From positions 1 to 6,983 of the forward strand of contig PSRF01000320.1 in the NCBI GenBank assembly GCA_003175865.1: a stretch of DNA of 6,983 nt, read 5' to 3'. The first letter of the stretch is position 1; every line of letters starts with the position of its first letter. This stretch comes from Blastocatellia bacterium (GTDB lineage Bacteria > Acidobacteriota > Blastocatellia > Pyrinomonadales > Pyrinomonadaceae). Under the pieces are notes generated by a model. That model did not search any database. It was not told the DNA's origin and saw only the letters and a program-made list of their open reading frames with translations. A program made the translations under genes and the position numbers. Positions 5,961 through 6,983 of this stretch are shown here, in pieces.

Positions 5961-6054
5961 AACGCACAAAATTCGCTCGGAGTTTGCGGCAATCTTTACA
6001 GTCTGACCTAAGCTGGCAGTTTTTTTCGGCGCAGTTTAATGGTGGAGGTTTTAA

Positions 6055-6282
6055 ATGGCACTTAGTTTTGCAAGCGATATTCGACCCCAGTTTCGAGATA
6101 CGCCCGATGTGGACACGATGAAGCGTAAAGGCCTTGATCTCTCCTCTTACGAGGAAGTCAAAGAGAACGCTGCGGCCATCTATTCTCGTCTTCAAGACGG
6201 TAGCATGCCATGCGATGGTGCCTGGCCCAAGGATCGGGTAGCGTTATTCAAACGTTGGATGGACGATGGCATGGCGCCGTGA
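6055..6282 (+). CDS. Small conserved protein resembling a haem-less cytochrome c domain
   Basis: A 75-residue protein without a signal peptide, so probably cytoplasmic. It reads F-x-x-DIRPQF (5-13), then TPDVDTM (16-22), KGLDLSSYEEV (25-35), SRLQDGSMPCDGAWP (44-58) and VALFKRWMDDGMAP (62-75). The order DI-x-P-x-F, G-L-D-L-S-S-Y, G-x-M-P, and F-x-x-W-(I/M)-D-x-G matches the layout of small cytochrome c domains of the planctomycete type, but the CxxCH haem motif expected around residues 16-20 is absent. A lone Cys sits in CDGAWP (C53). I recall similar CDGAWP proteins as uncharacterised, so this looks like a family that kept the fold and lost haem. The ribosome site GGAGG (6044-6048) is 6 nt upstream. 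The stop overlaps the next mini-ORF by GTGA. Biochemical role unknown. Confidence 0.72.
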   Translation: MALSFASDIRPQFRDTPDVDTMKRKGLDLSSYEEVKENAAAIYSRLQDGSMPCDGAWPKDRVALFKRWMDDGMAP

Positions 6283-6389
6283 AACGAGTCATGAAGAACG
6301 AAGATGCTGCTATTAACGATGCTGAGCTTCCGGACGCTTCAACGCACATTCAACACCTGCTGAAGAGCTATGCGAGTGAAGCAAAGTAA
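6279..6389 (+). CDS. 36-codon mini-ORF overlapping the cytochrome-like gene
   Basis: GTG at 6279 overlaps the upstream TGA (6280-6282) as GTGA, the usual arrangement for translational coupling. The predicted product is 36 residues (MKRVMKNEDAAIN... HIQHLLKSYASEAK), charged and probably helical, with no membrane segment. An alternative ATG at 6291 would give 32 residues, without a clear ribosome site. I recognise no family. The frame is the same as that of the P-loop remnant after one TAA (6387-6389), so this could be a decayed leader of that gene rather than an independent protein. Confidence 0.35.
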   Translation: MKRVMKNEDAAINDAELPDASTHIQHLLKSYASEAK

Positions 6390-6392
6390 TTT

Positions 6393-6497
6393 AATGGCAA
6401 TCTTCCAAAGATAGTTGCCCTGAGTGGCTTTTCATCAAATGTTGGCAAGACAACATTAGTGTGCGAGTTAATCGGAATTTATCAAGGAGAGAACTAA
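6393..6497 (+). pseudogene. Remnant of a P-loop NTPase (MobB/SIMIBI-like N-terminus)
   Basis: A 34-codon open stretch encodes NLPKIVALSGFSSNVGKTTL then VCELI, a clear Walker A element (NVGKTT) preceded by a hydrophobic strand, as at the N-terminus of MobB-like or dethiobiotin-synthase-like nucleotide-binding proteins. It has no in-frame ATG, GTG or TTG before the motif. An ATG at 6394 is one frame off and stops after six codons. The frame ends in TAA (6495-6497), which overlaps the next gene's ATG. No Walker B or later domain follows, because the DUF6496 gene starts directly. It is best read as the 5' scrap of a gene whose remainder was deleted. The original substrate cannot be told. It did not qualify as a gene by length and is easy to miss. 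Confidence 0.6.
6484..6489 (+). promoter_or_regulatory. Ribosome binding site fixing the DUF6496 start
   Basis: AAGGAG ends 7 nt before the ATG at 6497. The in-frame GTG at 6461 has no such site and would add 12 residues that are read in another frame as P-loop remnant, so ATG 6497 is preferred. Confidence 0.8.
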
Positions 6498-6934
6498 TGC
6501 CAGAAAAGGAAACGCTGGAGCGCGCCGAGAAAGATAAAGGAGAAGGTAAAGCTCCTAGTACTCAGGCCGGAGAATTTGTACGTGAAGAGATAGAGCATGT
6601 GCGGGAAGGAAAACACGGCGCCCGTTCGACTAAACAGGCAATCGCGATTGGCCTTTCGAAGGCTCGTCGGGCAGGAGTGCAACTTCCACCACCGAAAACA
6701 GGATCGAAGAGGACGCGCAAACAAGCGGCTCGTGATGTCGCGCAGGGAAGAAAGAAAGGTGCAAAGAAATCCGCAACCCGCTCACGAGCGACCTTGCAAG
6801 CTTTGAAACGTGAAGGGCATAGTGCGGCTTCCAAAGAGTCGCTCTCGCGACAGGCAAAAAGTGCAGCGAAGAGACGATCGGCTGCAGCTCGATCACGATC
6901 GGCAAAGAAAGCAGCGGGAACGCGAAAGAAGTAA
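6497..6934 (+). CDS. DUF6496-domain protein with histone-H1-like basic tail
   Basis: A 145-residue, very basic protein without signal peptide. After an acidic/basic lead (EKETLERAEKDKGEGK) comes the DUF6496-type core at about 24-66: AGEFVREEIEHVREGKHGAR then STKQAIAIGLSKARRAG and VQLPPP. The rest (about 67-145) is a Lys/Arg/Ala/Ser tail with TLQALKREGHSAASKESLSR (99-118) followed by repeated AAK/RS blocks (KSAAKRRSAAARSRSAKKAA), resembling the DNA-binding tails of bacterial histone-H1-like proteins. The family function is not established. Binding to DNA or another polyanion is inferred from composition. ATG at 6497 has AAGGAG 7 nt upstream, and its A is the last base of the P-loop remnant's TAA. 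No terminator is visible in the 49 nt that remain. Confidence 0.85.
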   Translation: MPEKETLERAEKDKGEGKAPSTQAGEFVREEIEHVREGKHGARSTKQAIAIGLSKARRAGVQLPPPKTGSKRTRKQAARDVAQGRKKGAKKSATRSRATLQALKREGHSAASKESLSRQAKSAAKRRSAAARSRSAKKAAGTRKK

Positions 6935-6983
6935 ATGTGAAGTCGAAAGAGGAACAAAACACGTTCAGGTAATGTTCCCTCCA
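6935..6983 (+). other. Right edge, no supported feature
   Basis: The last 49 nt hold an 11-codon GTG frame (6937-6972) ending in TAA, with an ATG at 6973 in TAATG that runs off the edge. That ATG could be the next gene's start, but only AGG 2 nt upstream resembles a ribosome site, so nothing is called. Confidence 0.3.

Noticed and set aside
6017..6027. T7 run as an intrinsic terminator of the VOC gene
   Set aside because: No stable GC stem directly precedes it. The nearest true hairpin (5928-5960) is too far upstream.
6562..6962. Two long minus-strand frames (131 and 110 codons) opposite the DUF6496 gene
   Set aside because: They are antisense shadows of a Lys/Arg/Ala-rich repeat sequence. 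The + strand frame has the ribosome site and the family motif.

Overview
The window looks like a chromosomal stretch from a Gram-negative, moderate-GC soil or sediment bacterium. My best guess is Acidobacteriota of the Blastocatellia/Pyrinomonadaceae type. This rests on the kinds of proteins seen (a DUF4397 lipoprotein, a DUF6496 basic protein, a small four-helix protein with an LPWIQVSC motif, a VOC protein ending in a [16 protein letters not shown] motif) and on strong AGGAGG ribosome sites that often precede GTG or TTG starts. It is an inference from recalled family resemblance, not a search result. No tRNA, rRNA, CRISPR array, transposase or integrase was seen.

Left part (1-2100): a class I SAM-dependent methyltransferase on the + strand converges on a minus-strand pair, a PlsC-type acyltransferase followed 60 nt downstream by a small four-helix membrane protein. 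The pair looks like a short operon.

Middle (2176-4630): a secreted SGNH/GDSL hydrolase gene on the minus strand is broken by a single frameshift, so its catalytic Ser and His lie in different frames. A 358-nt divergent spacer carries an exact inverted repeat and a nested inverted repeat. It leads into a + strand lipoprotein with two DUF4397 repeats, which is followed by the strongest hairpin in the window.

Right part (4650-6983): a run of small + strand genes. These are a doubtful 76-codon ORF, a leader with two mutually exclusive RNA folds, a Met/Gly-rich two-helix membrane peptide, a VOC protein lacking the usual metal ligands, a small protein that looks like a cytochrome c domain without its haem motif, a 36-codon ORF overlapping it, a remnant of a P-loop NTPase gene, and a DUF6496 protein with a histone-H1-like basic tail. 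All intact genes here keep their own ribosome sites or overlap their neighbour.

There is no obvious single pathway. The general picture is an accessory stretch of small stress or envelope genes with visible gene decay (the frameshifted SGNH hydrolase and the P-loop remnant). The best candidates for something undescribed are the haem-less cytochrome-like protein with its coupled mini-ORF, the switch-like leader before the Met-rich peptide, and the truncated P-loop NTPase.
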